A stretch of DNA of 64,000 nt, taken from the NCBI GenBank assembly GCA_958348225.1, contig CATVYG010000008.1, positions 1 through 64,000 of the forward strand. Direction: 5' to 3'. Made by a program: the position numbers and the translations under genes. This DNA is from an uncultured Collinsella sp. (GTDB lineage Bacteria > Actinomycetota > Coriobacteriia > Coriobacteriales > Coriobacteriaceae). Below the pieces are notes generated by a model, which was not told the origin of the DNA, made no database searches, and worked only from the letters and a program-made list of their open reading frames with translations. Each line of letters begins with the position of its first letter. Position 1 is the first letter of the stretch. Positions 7,460 through 19,397 of this stretch are shown here, one piece after another.

Positions 7460-8552
7460 CGGAGTACACGACCTTACCGGAACCCTCGACGCACTCGCCC
7501 ACGCGGAACGGCTTCTCGCCCAGCGCGACCAGGGCCTCGGTCACCGCGGCCTCGTCCTCGGGGGCAACGATCAGGCACAGGCCGACGCCCATGTTGAAGG
7601 TCTTGCACGCCTCGTTGGGCGCGAGCTCGGCCTGGCGCGACACATAGGTGATGACGGGCGGAACGTCCCAGCCCATCTCGGCACCGTTACGGGTGACCAC
7701 GGCATCGACGTCGTCGGCAAGCGCGCGGTTGAGGTTCTCGGTGATACCGCCGCCGGTGATGTGGGCGATAGCGTGCACCGGAGCGCCGCCGCGCAGCAGC
7801 TCAAGAACCGGCTTGACGTAGATGCGCGTGGGGGCCAGCAGAGCGTCGGCCAGCGATGCGCCGCCGAGCTCCTCGAGCGGACGGCTCAGCTCTTCGGCCT
7901 TAGCGGCGGCCTCGGGCGTGCCCGGCTTGATGCCGTCGACGCCGATGACCTTACGCACCAGCGAGTAGCCGTTGGAGTGCACGCCGGTGGAGGGCAGGCC
8001 CAGGATGACATCGCCGGGACGGACGTTCGCGGGGTCGAGCATCTTGGGACGGTCGACGACGCCCACGGTAAATCCGGCAAGGTCGTAGTCGGCAGGAGCC
8101 ATGACGCCGGGATGCTCGGCCATCTCGCCGCCCACGAGCGCGCAGCCCGCGAGCTTGCAGCCATCGGCCACGCCCTTGATGATCTTTGCCATGTGCTCGG
8201 CCTCAATGTGGCCGATGGCAACGTAGTCCAGGAAGAACAGCGGCTCGGCGCCCGAAGCCAAAATGTCGTTAACGCACATGGCGACCAGGTCCTGGCCCAC
8301 CGTCTCGTGACGGTCCATAATCTGGGCGAGCACGAGCTTGGTGCCTACGCCGTCGGTACCGCTGATCAGAATCGGGTCTTCCATATCCTTAAGCGCGGCG
8401 GCCGAGAACAGGCCACCAAAGCCACCAATGCCGCCGATAACCTCGGGACGGTTGGTGTCCTTAACCATTTGCTTAATAGCGTCGACGGCGCGGCCGCCCT
8501 CAGCGGTATCGACGCCGGCATCCTCATACGTCACATGCTTGCTGTCGCTCAT
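7449..8552 (-). CDS. purM: Phosphoribosylformylglycinamidine cyclo-ligase (AIR synthetase)
   Basis: PurM closes the imidazole ring of AIR using ATP. The 367-residue product starts with TYEDAGVDTAEGG, a family hallmark, and has DGVGTKLVLA, ALVGGEMAEHPGV, GLPSTGVHSNGYSLVR and HITGGGITENLNRAL in order. The length is normal. AAGG precedes the ATG. It lies between purF (156 bp) and purN (overlapping), giving a purF-M-N unit. Confidence 0.97.
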   Translation of the reverse strand: MSDSKHVTYEDAGVDTAEGGRAVDAIKQMVKDTNRPEVIGGIGGFGGLFSAAALKDMEDPILISGTDGVGTKLVLAQIMDRHETVGQDLVAMCVNDILASGAEPLFFLDYVAIGHIEAEHMAKIIKGVADGCKLAGCALVGGEMAEHPGVMAPADYDLAGFTVGVVDRPKMLDPANVRPGDVILGLPSTGVHSNGYSLVRKVIGVDGIKPGTPEAAAKAEELSRPLEELGGASLADALLAPTRIYVKPVLELLRGGAPVHAIAHITGGGITENLNRALADDVDAVVTRNGAEMGWDVPPVITYVSRQAELAPNEACKTFNMGVGLCLIVAPEDEAAVTEALVALGEKPFRVGECVEGSGKVVYSDER

Positions 8553-8675
8553 CTGAGCCTTCCTCTCCCACTACCGTCCGCCACCTGGGCGCCAAACGGT
8601 GCTCATAGTTGCCCTCGATTCGGCGCGCATCCTGACAACACGCGCCGTTCAATCAACAAAATAGCAGGTAAAACC

Positions 8676-8711
8676 TACCAAAATAAACCTGTCCCCAAAT
8701 GGCAGGTTTTA
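8676..8711. repeat. Intergenic repeat abutting the purF stop codon
   Basis: On the minus strand AACCTG and CAGGTT pair around a loop containing GGGGA, immediately 3' of the purF coding end (the stop codon overlaps it). A second small hairpin, GGTAGGTTTTACC, follows. The core is shared with 5978-6020. It could trim purF mRNA or lower read-through into purM. Confidence 0.5.
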
Positions 8712-10379
8712 GGCCTCGCCGTGCTTCTCTTCCCAGCTGCGGTCGTCGTATTTCTCGACCACGGCGTCGTCGTCAAAGTGCAGCGGCTTATCAAGGTTAC
8801 GGGGCTTAAAGCCCTCCATAAACTTGTCGCGACCAAAGCTCTCGGGAATCGCCACGGGATAACGGCCGGTAAAGCACGCATCGCAGTAGCCGCCCTTGGG
8901 CATGACCTTCAGCAGGCCCTCAACCGAAAGGAAGGCCAGCGAATCGGCGCCGATATACTCGCAGATCTCCTCGACCGTCTTGTTGGCGCTGATGAGCTGC
9001 GACTGCACGTCGGTATCGATACCGTAGAAGCACGGCCAGATGACCTCGGGCGAGTTGATGCGGATGTGAATCTCCTTGGCGCCGGCATTGCGCAGCATCT
9101 TGACGAGCTGCACCATGGTGGTGCCGCGTACGATGGAGTCGTCGATCACGACCAGGCGCTTGCCCTCGATGTTGTCACGCAGCGGGTTGAGCTTCATGCG
9201 CACGCCCATGGCGCGCAGCTCCTGCGTGGGCTCGATAAACGTACGGCCCACATAGCGATTCTTGATGAGGCCCTCGCCAAAGGGAATGCCGCTCTCGTGC
9301 GAATAGCCCTCCGCGGGCGGCAGACCGGAGTCGGGCACGCCGATGACCAGATCGGCCTCGACGGGCTCTTCGTGTGCCAGCTGACGACCCATGTCGTAAC
9401 GGCAGGCGTAGACGCTCTTGCCGTTCATGATGGAGTCAGGGCGGGCAAAGTAGACCTGCTCAAAGATGCAGTTGGCGGACTCTTCGGCTGCGGGCACGCC
9501 CTGCTCGGACACCAGGCCCTCGGCGCTGATGCGCAAGATCTCGCCGGGGCGGACATCACGGACATACTCGGCACCCACGATATCGAGTGCGCACGTCTCG
9601 GAAGCAACGACCCAGCCGCCGGCGCGCGTGACATGGACGGCGGAGTCGACCGTCGAGGCACCGTCTTGCGAGGGCAGCTGCGAAACAGAAGCGGCGTCGG
9701 CCTGGTCCAAACCCTCGTCCACGAGCTTGCCCAGCACCAGCGGACGAATGCCGTGCGGGTCGCGGAAGGCGTAGAGTGCCTGCTCGTTGATGAGTGTCAT
9801 GGCGTAGCCGCCGCGCACGAGCTCCATGGTCTTGCGAATGCCCTCGCGCAGGTGGCCCGTACGCTGGGTGAAGTAGCCGATAAGCTTGGTCGCGACCTCG
9901 GAATCCGAATTGGAGAGGAACGGCACGCCCAGCTCGATCAGCTGACGGCGCAGCTCGTCGGTGTTGACCAGAGTGCCGTTGTGAGCAAGCGCGATGATGA
10001 CGCTGTTGATGGTAGAAAGATGCGGCTGCGAGGCTTCCCAACTCTTGGCGCCGGCAGTGCCATAGCGCACGTGGCCCACGGCCAGCTGGCCGGAGAGCGT
10101 CGACAGGTCAGCGTTGGAGAACACGCGATCGAGCAGTCCCAGGTCTTTACGAACCATAACCGTGCCGCCATCGCCCACGGCGATTCCCGCCGATTCCTGG
10201 CCGCGATGCTGCAACGCGCGCAGACCAAAGTACGTCAGTCGAGCCACATCGCGATCGGGTGCCCACACACCAAAGATGCCACATTCCTCATGCAGCTGGT
10301 CGGAGTCCGGATCATACGTCGACATGGTCGTCACCTGTCCCGCGGCACGCTCGGCCGCGCGGATGGTTTCTTGAGACAT
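8709..10379 (-). CDS. purF: Amidophosphoribosyltransferase
   Basis: PurF makes phosphoribosylamine from PRPP and glutamine, the first committed purine step. The N-terminal Ntn-hydrolase domain begins with the nucleophile Cys33 in EECGIFG, so a propeptide must be removed. The C-terminal phosphoribosyltransferase domain has the PRPP loop VVIDDSIVRGTT. At 556 residues it is somewhat long. The first ATG has GAGGGG seven bases upstream; an internal ATG at 10323-10325 would leave a 14-residue propeptide closer to other PurF proteins. It is the first gene of purF-M-N. Confidence 0.96.
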   Translation of the reverse strand: MSQETIRAAERAAGQVTTMSTYDPDSDQLHEECGIFGVWAPDRDVARLTYFGLRALQHRGQESAGIAVGDGGTVMVRKDLGLLDRVFSNADLSTLSGQLAVGHVRYGTAGAKSWEASQPHLSTINSVIIALAHNGTLVNTDELRRQLIELGVPFLSNSDSEVATKLIGYFTQRTGHLREGIRKTMELVRGGYAMTLINEQALYAFRDPHGIRPLVLGKLVDEGLDQADAASVSQLPSQDGASTVDSAVHVTRAGGWVVASETCALDIVGAEYVRDVRPGEILRISAEGLVSEQGVPAAEESANCIFEQVYFARPDSIMNGKSVYACRYDMGRQLAHEEPVEADLVIGVPDSGLPPAEGYSHESGIPFGEGLIKNRYVGRTFIEPTQELRAMGVRMKLNPLRDNIEGKRLVVIDDSIVRGTTMVQLVKMLRNAGAKEIHIRINSPEVIWPCFYGIDTDVQSQLISANKTVEEICEYIGADSLAFLSVEGLLKVMPKGGYCDACFTGRYPVAIPESFGRDKFMEGFKPRNLDKPLHFDDDAVVEKYDDRSWEEKHGEA

Positions 10380-10675
10380 GGCATCCCCTCAGAGCCTCGT
10401 TATTTGGCGTTACCCGCCCTATTATACGCACGGCAAGACAAGCACTCCCGCGCATGAGCAGCGCTTTTTAAAAGCCCACCGAGCTTATAATCCGTTTTGC
10501 GGCCAAACATTTTATTGGGCAACCCATGCTCGAGGCCGACGATCCCACGTACTTCCGTCGCGGCGCATCTCGCCCACCGTTAGGGCTTACATTGCTGCAA
10601 TTGGGACGTTCGTCCTGTCTTTTAGCAGGTCGGCGGCGTATCCTGTAACCTAGGACAAAACGAGAAAGGTTCTGT

Positions 10676-11905
10676 ATGGATCGAAACGAGCTCGACCCCA
10701 GCGTCCCCAGCGCCACGGAGGTCAAGAAGATCCCCCTCATCATTAAGGTGTACGCCGCCCTGTGCATCCTGTCCGGCGTGGGCACGCTCCCGTCGGTCGC
10801 CGCCTTTATGTGGCAGGTCATCACCGCGCTCATCAACGGCAACGCCGCCACCAAGCTCGGCGACAACACGCTCGTCGCGGTCGGCCTTATCGTCGCCGGC
10901 ATCATGCTTTCGGCGGCGAGCGCGGTCATCTTAATCATCTTCGGCCTGGACCTTATCAAGAACCAGCGCCGCAACGCCGCGCGCCTGTCCTATATCCTTA
11001 TCGCATTTACTGTCGTTGAGCTTTTGGTCGACGTGATGCTCCAGGGTATCGGGCCGTTCTTGCTGCGCCCCGCCATCCAGCTCGGCATCCTCATCGCGCT
11101 TTCGGCCACCGTTGACCCCACGCTTCGTCAGGAGCGCGAACTGCAGCGCCGCCTGCAGGAGATGCTCGATCGCGACGCCGCCGCCGAGGGTATGCTCGGC
11201 CGCGATGAGACCGGAGAAGGCTACATCAAGCTCAACTACTTCAACCTGTTCTGGGTATTCTTTGTCTGCTGCGTACTGGGCCTCATCCTGGAGGACATCT
11301 GGCATATGACGGTCGATGACCCGGGCGTCTACCAGAACCGCGCCGGCATGCTGTTTGGCCCCTTCAGTCCCATCTACGGATTTGGCGCCGTACTCATGAC
11401 CATGGTGCTCAACCGCTTCTACAAAAAGAACCCCATCGTTATCTTTTTGGTGAGTGCCCTGCTTGGCGCAAGCTTTGAGGTGTTCGTGGGCTGGTTTATG
11501 CAGACCTCGTTCGGTGTGGTCTCGTGGAGCTACTCGCATATGAAGCTCTTTGGCATGCCCGATCCGCTCGCCGTGCTTACGGGCGGACGCACCTGCACGG
11601 GCTTCGCCTGCCTGTGGGGCCTGGGCGGACTCATCTGGATCAAGCTGCTGCTGCCCAGATTGCTCAAACTCATCAACATGATTCCCTGGAAGAGCCGCTA
11701 CTCGGCCACCGTCATCTTTACCATCATCATGCTGGTCGACGGCGTCATGACGCTGCAATCGCTCGACTACTGGTACCAGCGTGTCAACGACACCGTCAAC
11801 GATATTCCCGTTGCGCAGTTCTACGGCAAGTACTTCGACAATGAGTATATGGAAAATCGCTTCCAAAGTATGACCATGAGCCCCAAGGACGCCACACGCG
11901 TATAG
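10676..11905 (+). CDS. CmpB-type putative ABC transporter permease
   Basis: A 409-residue membrane protein. The C-terminal half fits the family named putative ABC-transporter type IV (CmpB): NLFWVFFVCCVLGLILEDIWH, the RAGMLFGPFSPIYGFGAVLM block and GGRTCTGFACLWGLGGLIWI. The N-terminal 150 residues add about four hydrophobic segments and a charged linker. No ATPase or binding protein is adjacent, so a transport role is only a family label. It reads against its neighbours, has AAAGG before the ATG and ends at a strong terminator. Confidence 0.85.
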   Translation: MDRNELDPSVPSATEVKKIPLIIKVYAALCILSGVGTLPSVAAFMWQVITALINGNAATKLGDNTLVAVGLIVAGIMLSAASAVILIIFGLDLIKNQRRNAARLSYILIAFTVVELLVDVMLQGIGPFLLRPAIQLGILIALSATVDPTLRQERELQRRLQEMLDRDAAAEGMLGRDETGEGYIKLNYFNLFWVFFVCCVLGLILEDIWHMTVDDPGVYQNRAGMLFGPFSPIYGFGAVLMTMVLNRFYKKNPIVIFLVSALLGASFEVFVGWFMQTSFGVVSWSYSHMKLFGMPDPLAVLTGGRTCTGFACLWGLGGLIWIKLLLPRLLKLINMIPWKSRYSATVIFTIIMLVDGVMTLQSLDYWYQRVNDTVNDIPVAQFYGKYFDNEYMENRFQSMTMSPKDATRV

Positions 11906-11944
11906 CGCGGGCGACGGCGCAAACCGGTCTCAACGGATAAGTAA

Positions 11945-11983
11945 GCCCGCTGGCAGTTCAATCCTAACTGCCAGCGGGCTTTT
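11945..11983 (+). terminator. Rho-independent terminator
   Basis: GCCCGCTGGCAGTT pairs perfectly with AACTGCCAGCGGGC (14 bp, 7-base loop), followed by TTTT. It closes the CmpB-type gene and lies between convergent genes. Confidence 0.92.
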
Positions 11984-12015
11984 GCTATAGATGGGCTCGA
12001 GTTGATCGCAAAGCC

Positions 12016-12432
12016 CTATGCCTCGCGCTCGACCTCATTCACGCATTCATTCTTGATGGTGCCGACAAGCGACTGCAGGGCATCGACCACATGCGGACGA
12101 ATGTCTCCGCCAATGAGCACGAGCATGATGTCATCGCCCACGGAAAGCTCACCGCTCGCCAGCCACACGCGCACATAGCCGATACCCGGCATCGCTCGCG
12201 TCGCCTCGATGGCAGACCGCACCTTTTCGGCATCGTAGTCAAAGACCATGCCGCCCACCTTGTGGCCCGGCGCCACGCCATCGGTCTCGATTCCGCGCAC
12301 CTCGGCCTTGGGCGTCGCGCGCACCACACCGTTATGTGTCAGATACATACCGCACGCAGGTGCCGACGAATCGGCCTTGGCCTCGCGCAGCCAAGCATCA
12401 ACCGAAGGCATCATTTTGCCATTCTCGAGCAT
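12016..12432 (-). CDS. MoaE-like protein with degenerate active site
   Basis: A 138-residue protein resembling the large subunit of molybdopterin synthase. The family-like stretches are HNGVVRATPK, VGGMVFDYDAEKVRSAIEATRAMPGIGYVRVWLASGELSVGDDIMLVLI (quoted in part as SGELSVGDDI) and LVGTIKNEC. The usual C-terminal PIWKKE block is replaced by VNEVE, so one of two active-site lysines appears lost. No other molybdopterin genes are here. It probably does not act as a normal MoaE. Two ATGs are adjacent at the start; the second has better spacing from GGGAG. Confidence 0.65.
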   Translation of the reverse strand: MLENGKMMPSVDAWLREAKADSSAPACGMYLTHNGVVRATPKAEVRGIETDGVAPGHKVGGMVFDYDAEKVRSAIEATRAMPGIGYVRVWLASGELSVGDDIMLVLIGGDIRPHVVDALQSLVGTIKNECVNEVEREA

Positions 12433-12499
12433 CATTTCTCCCTTACCGTCGTCGAGTAGCCAATTTGGAACGGGGCTTTTTTAGCTACTCTCGAACAAC

Positions 12500-13498
12500 T
12501 TATTCCTCGACCGGCGTGAGCACCATGACAGCACGCGTGTTGCTCAGCGATAACGAACGACAGGTCACAAGCGTTACGACCTTGGTTGCCGAAGCAGCAC
12601 GATCGGTGGCATCGCTCGCCACGGCAGAGGCACCGTCGAGCATCTCGGACAGGTAGTTCTTGAGCCCGTCGTCGCCCTCAAAATTGGGCGTGCGCGCCTT
12701 GGCATACGTGTCCTCGACAACTTTGGTCGCCAGTGGTCGCAGTTTATACGTAGCATCCCGTGTGATGTAGTACACATATTCAATGCTATCGAACGTTGCC
12801 TGGTCAGTCGTATCCGAAATCACGTTGAACATCGACCCATCGTTCATATGGTGTCCGTAGATCGTGGTCTGCTGGTCAACCATTCCCGGCGCGGTATCGT
12901 CGCTGTCCAAGAAGATCGCACCCGATGCATTGGACGTACCGTCAAACAGCGTGTTGAGGTATTTGGAGTTGTTATTGGTCTGCACCACGGGATAGTTGAT
13001 GTTGGTTCCCGGCGCGTAAATCCAACCCACAACCTCGGGATTTGTCTGAGCAAGTGCATCGAAGTCAATAATCGGCACGCCGCTGGCGTCCTTATCGCTT
13101 ACATATTGCTTCTCGATTTTCTGGTACGAATCGCTTGCCTGCTTATAGCCAATCTGCGCGTTGATAAAGATGGCAGCGGCGGCGACAATCAGGCCGATGC
13201 CGATGATGATGAGCAGAATGGGAATAATGGAGCGGCGCTTTTTGCGCGGCGGCTCGGTGTAATCCGACGGCGCGGCATGCGATGAAGACCGGGGCGGCTT
13301 CTTAGCGTTGCTATAAGATGAAGGTCGATATGCGGCTGGCGCGTCCTGTCGACGATGCGTCGCCGGCGTCACGGGGCGCGGCGCGCGCGGCTGCTGAGGA
13401 GAGGATGTCCGACCCTGCTGTGCCGCATGGGCAGCACCCGGCTTCGACGGATCGGGAATCTGAGAAGCCTTGAATCGTTTTCCCTGATAGTCGGACAT
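12500..13498 (-). CDS. srtB: Class B sortase
   Basis: A 332-residue membrane-anchored transpeptidase. A Pro/Ser/Arg-rich cytoplasmic tail of 90 residues precedes one membrane segment (91-112). The catalytic domain has VVGWIYAPGTNINYPVVQ, typical of class B, then His216/217 in IYGHH, the catalytic Cys313 in TLVTC and Arg322 in SNTR. It should cleave a sorting signal and attach a surface protein or assemble a pilus. The start with AAGGAG is clear. It lies 35 bp after purE with no substrate or pilin gene nearby. Confidence 0.9.
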   Translation of the reverse strand: MSDYQGKRFKASQIPDPSKPGAAHAAQQGRTSSPQQPRAPRPVTPATHRRQDAPAAYRPSSYSNAKKPPRSSSHAAPSDYTEPPRKKRRSIIPILLIIIGIGLIVAAAAIFINAQIGYKQASDSYQKIEKQYVSDKDASGVPIIDFDALAQTNPEVVGWIYAPGTNINYPVVQTNNNSKYLNTLFDGTSNASGAIFLDSDDTAPGMVDQQTTIYGHHMNDGSMFNVISDTTDQATFDSIEYVYYITRDATYKLRPLATKVVEDTYAKARTPNFEGDDGLKNYLSEMLDGASAVASDATDRAASATKVVTLVTCRSLSLSNTRAVMVLTPVEE

Positions 13499-13533
13499 GG
13501 CTCTCCTTATACTGCGGTGAAACGGCGGAACGC

Positions 13534-13998
13534 CTAGGCGTCGGCCATCTCCTGCTTCATCTTCTCGATAACCTTGCGGTACTCGGGGTCGCAAGCGCCC
13601 AGAATCTGCGTGGCGTAGATGGCGGCGTTCTTGGCGCCGTTGATGGCAACGCAGGCCACGGGCACGCCCGAAGGCATCTGCACCATCGACAGCAGCGAAT
13701 CCATGCCGCCCAGGTCACTCGTCTTCATAGGCACGCCGATGACCGGCAGCGGCGTAAAGGCAGCCACGACACCACCCAGGTGAGCGGCCTTGCCGGCGGC
13801 AGCGATAATCACTTTGATGCCGCGATCGGCAGCAGTCGAAGCCCACTCGTGGACCTTCGCCGGTGTGCGGTGTGCGCTCGCAATGACAAGCTCATAGGGC
13901 ACACCGAGCGCCTCGAGCTCGGCGGTGCAACCTTCCATAACGCCCAGATCGGACTTGGAGCCCATGATGATCCCGACAACCGGCTTTTGATCTGCCAT
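13534..13998 (-). CDS. purE: N5-carboxyaminoimidazole ribonucleotide mutase
   Basis: Class I PurE converts N5-CAIR to CAIR in purine synthesis. The 154 residues include GIIMGSKSDLGVM at the N-terminus, IASAHRTP with the catalytic His, and AAAGKAAHLGGVVA. The ATG at 13996-13998 has AGGAGG nine bases upstream; a TTG two codons earlier is too close to it. No purK lies beside it. The upstream 437 bp hold three large hairpins rather than a gene. Confidence 0.96.
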   Translation of the reverse strand: MADQKPVVGIIMGSKSDLGVMEGCTAELEALGVPYELVIASAHRTPAKVHEWASTAADRGIKVIIAAAGKAAHLGGVVAAFTPLPVIGVPMKTSDLGGMDSLLSMVQMPSGVPVACVAINGAKNAAIYATQILGACDPEYRKVIEKMKQEMADA

Positions 13999-14084
13999 AA
14001 ACAAAGACCTCCTGTTGAGAGCGGTGACGCGGCCAATCCGCGACCCTTAACTACTGAGAGTAGTATAGCTGCTCCCGTCCCTGC

Positions 14085-14189
14085 GGTCCCCGGGTGCCCC
14101 GCGTCGGGCTGGGTTTTTATCTTCGCTCCCCTTGCTTCGCAAAGTCGCTCAGACAATAAACCCAGCCCGCCGCGGGGCACCCGGGGACC
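14085..14189. repeat. Long hairpin A: 32-nt arms, one mismatch
   Basis: Arms 14085-14116 and 14158-14189 pair over 32 positions with one mismatch; the 41-base loop contains CTTCGCTCCCCTTGCTTCGC. The outer half of the stem is very GC-rich and the inner end is AAACCCAG/CTGGGTTT. It lies upstream of purE in the carB-purE gap. Confidence 0.85.
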
Positions 14190-14228
14190 TACCGGGAATT
14201 GCCATGACGTACGTTGGCTGAATTATTA

Positions 14229-14268
14229 GTGTGGGCCCTGCCGTTCGAACGAACGGCAGGGCCCACAC
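14229..14268. repeat. 40-bp near-perfect palindrome B
   Basis: Two 19-bp arms (GTGTGGGCCCTGCCGTTCG and its complement) flank a 2-base centre AA. With so small a loop it would form a cruciform or a tight hairpin. It has no T-run, so it is not an ordinary terminator. Confidence 0.85.
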
Positions 14269-14339
14269 TCATTTTCTATTCAGCCCTAGTCATCGCGCAA
14301 AGCCCCTTCGGCAGCACACGGTGCAACCGAGTCACCGCA

Positions 14340-14424
14340 GGCCGGGGCGGGAGGCGGTCCTTTCTCTCGGAAAACTTCGCGAAGCCCAGTTTCCGAGAGA
14401 AAGTGTTCGTCTCCCGCCCCGGCC
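14340..14424. repeat. Long hairpin C: two nested stems 3' of carB
   Basis: The outer arms GGCCGGGGCGGGAG (14340-14353) and CTCCCGCCCCGGCC (14411-14424) enclose the inner arms CTTTCTCTCGGAAA (14360-14373) and TTTCCGAGAGAAAG (14390-14403). It begins 11 bp after the carB stop, so it would fold at the 3' end of carAB mRNA. Confidence 0.85.
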
Positions 14425-14435
14425 GGCCAGGTCAA

Positions 14436-17750
<3,315 letters not shown>

Positions 17751-17751
17751 G

Positions 17752-19191
17752 TTAGTTCTCCTCGGTCTCAGCGGTCTCGGACTCAGCAAAGTTCCAGCCG
17801 GCAAGGCGGTCCTTCGCGGTGTCGATGTCCAGGTAGTTCTCCTCGCCGTCCATGAGTCGCGTAAAGGCGGTAAAGAGATAGTGGGCATCGGTGGGGCCAG
17901 GCGAGGCCTCGGGGTGGTACTGGACCGAGAAGCACGGTGCGTCGAGCAGCTGGATGCCCTCGGCGGTGCCGTCGTTGAGGTTCACGTGCGTCAGGCGAAT
18001 GCGACCAAAGCGCTCGTTCATCACGACCGGCGCGATTCCGCGGCGCACCCAGACGCGCAGATCTCCATCGGCCGCATGCTCGGTCTCGCCGCCGGAAAGC
18101 TCGGGGACAAGCTTGCCCAAGCTGGGGAACAGCAGGCCAAAGCCATGGTTTTGCGCGGTGATCTCCACACGGCGGCTTACCAGGTTCATAACCGGCTGGT
18201 TGCCACCGCGGTGACCGAACTTAAGCTTTTCCATCTGGGCGCCGCAGGCCAGGCTGATCATCTGGTGACCAAGACAAATACCAAAGACCGGCACCTTGCC
18301 GATCAGCTGCTGCACCTGCTCGTAGGTCTCCACCACGGCGTCGGGGTCGCCGGGGCCATTGGACAAAAAGACGCCGTCGGGATTCATGTCGAGCACCTCA
18401 CTCGCGGGCGTGTCCCACGGCACGACGGTAAGGTCGCAGCCGGCGCGGACCAGCCCCTCCAGAATGCCGCGCTTCACACCGCAGTCGTAGGCGACCACGT
18501 TGTGACGGGCAGGAGCGGCAGCCGAAAGCGCAAAGTCATGCGTGGCAGGCAGGTCGGCAGCCACAAACTCATGAGGCGCGGGGCAACTTACGGTCTTGAC
18601 CAGGTTCTCGCCTACCAGCGTGGGCGCTGCGGCCAGACGCTCGGCAAGCTCGTCGACGTCGAAGATCTCGGTCGAGATAATGCCCATCTTGGAACCATTG
18701 TCGCGCAGGTGGCGTACCAGAGCGCGGGTGTCGACGCCCTCGATAGCGACGATGCCGTGGGCGCGCAGATACTCCGGCACGCTGACGGCCGAGCGCCAGT
18801 TAGAAGGCGTGGCGCACATGTCGCGAACGATCATGCCGCGCATAGCCGGAGCGCTCGCAGGGCGCACGGCGTCGCCGGGGAAGGCCGACTGGACGTCGGT
18901 CTCGTCGATACCGTAGTTGCCAATCTGCGGATAGGTCATGGTTACGATTTGGCCGGCATAACTCGGGTCGGTCATGACCTCAAAGTAGCCCTCGAGCGAG
19001 GTATTGAAGCAGACTTCGCCGGTCGCGGTGCCCTCAGCGCCGCATGCACGTCCATAAAAAATGGTCCCATCCTCAAGATACAGGATGCAGGGACCGCAGG
19101 TGCCCTTGCTGGTTTTGGCCAGCATACGCTGGCAAAGCTCGCTGGGCGCGAAGGTGCGGGCGGCAGCGCCCGCGGTATGGTTGTTCGCCAT
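17752..19191 (-). CDS. carA: Carbamoyl-phosphate synthase small subunit
   Basis: CarA is the glutaminase that feeds ammonia to CarB. Catalytic Cys lies in FGICLGHQMISLA, and the His/Glu pair in VQYHPEASPGP. The N-terminal CPSase domain begins at about residue 38 (CILYLEDGTIFYG). At 479 residues it is about 100 longer than usual: some 37 extra at the start, an acidic tail of about 35 at the end, and short insertions. The start at 19191 has AAGGAG. It is the first gene of carAB; no pyrR attenuator was seen upstream. Confidence 0.96.
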   Translation of the reverse strand: MANNHTAGAAARTFAPSELCQRMLAKTSKGTCGPCILYLEDGTIFYGRACGAEGTATGEVCFNTSLEGYFEVMTDPSYAGQIVTMTYPQIGNYGIDETDVQSAFPGDAVRPASAPAMRGMIVRDMCATPSNWRSAVSVPEYLRAHGIVAIEGVDTRALVRHLRDNGSKMGIISTEIFDVDELAERLAAAPTLVGENLVKTVSCPAPHEFVAADLPATHDFALSAAAPARHNVVAYDCGVKRGILEGLVRAGCDLTVVPWDTPASEVLDMNPDGVFLSNGPGDPDAVVETYEQVQQLIGKVPVFGICLGHQMISLACGAQMEKLKFGHRGGNQPVMNLVSRRVEITAQNHGFGLLFPSLGKLVPELSGGETEHAADGDLRVWVRRGIAPVVMNERFGRIRLTHVNLNDGTAEGIQLLDAPCFSVQYHPEASPGPTDAHYLFTAFTRLMDGEENYLDIDTAKDRLAGWNFAESETAETEEN

Positions 19192-19349
19192 AATTCTCCT
19201 TCCCGGTCTCACAGGACCGGCTTAAAGGTGTGTAGTTAGGCCTCGCGGTATTGTAACCGCAAGCATGCCTCATGGCGTTAATTTCATCGAAATGTTTACG
19301 AAATGATAATTATGACTTTCTATGCATAATGTTTTTTAATCCCCGTCCC

Positions 19350-19391
19350 AAAAAAATCATCCCGCGGGGCTTGTGGCTCACGCGGGATGAT
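19350..19391 (-). terminator. Rho-independent terminator
   Basis: On the minus strand ATCATCCCGCG and CGCGGGATGAT pair (11 bp) and are followed by a run of T. It closes the transcript of the membrane protein gene ending at 19398, so carA must have its own promoter below. Confidence 0.92.
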
Positions 19392-19397
19392 GGCGTC

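Noticed and set aside
7761..10457. Very long open frame on the plus strand opposite purM and purF
   Set aside because: It is antisense to two well-recognised genes, has no protein-like pattern, and arises from the GC-rich codon bias of the real genes. The same holds for long antisense frames over carB, gyrB, gyrA, typA and the M28-like gene.
10380..10675. Purine riboswitch or regulator site upstream of purF
   Set aside because: No purine-riboswitch core or PurR box was recognised; only a possible -10 element TATAAT on the minus strand (10421-10426) is visible.
12433..12499. Terminator between the sortase and the MoaE-like gene
   Set aside because: GTAGC and GCTAC can pair but the loop is long and no T-run follows, so it was not called.
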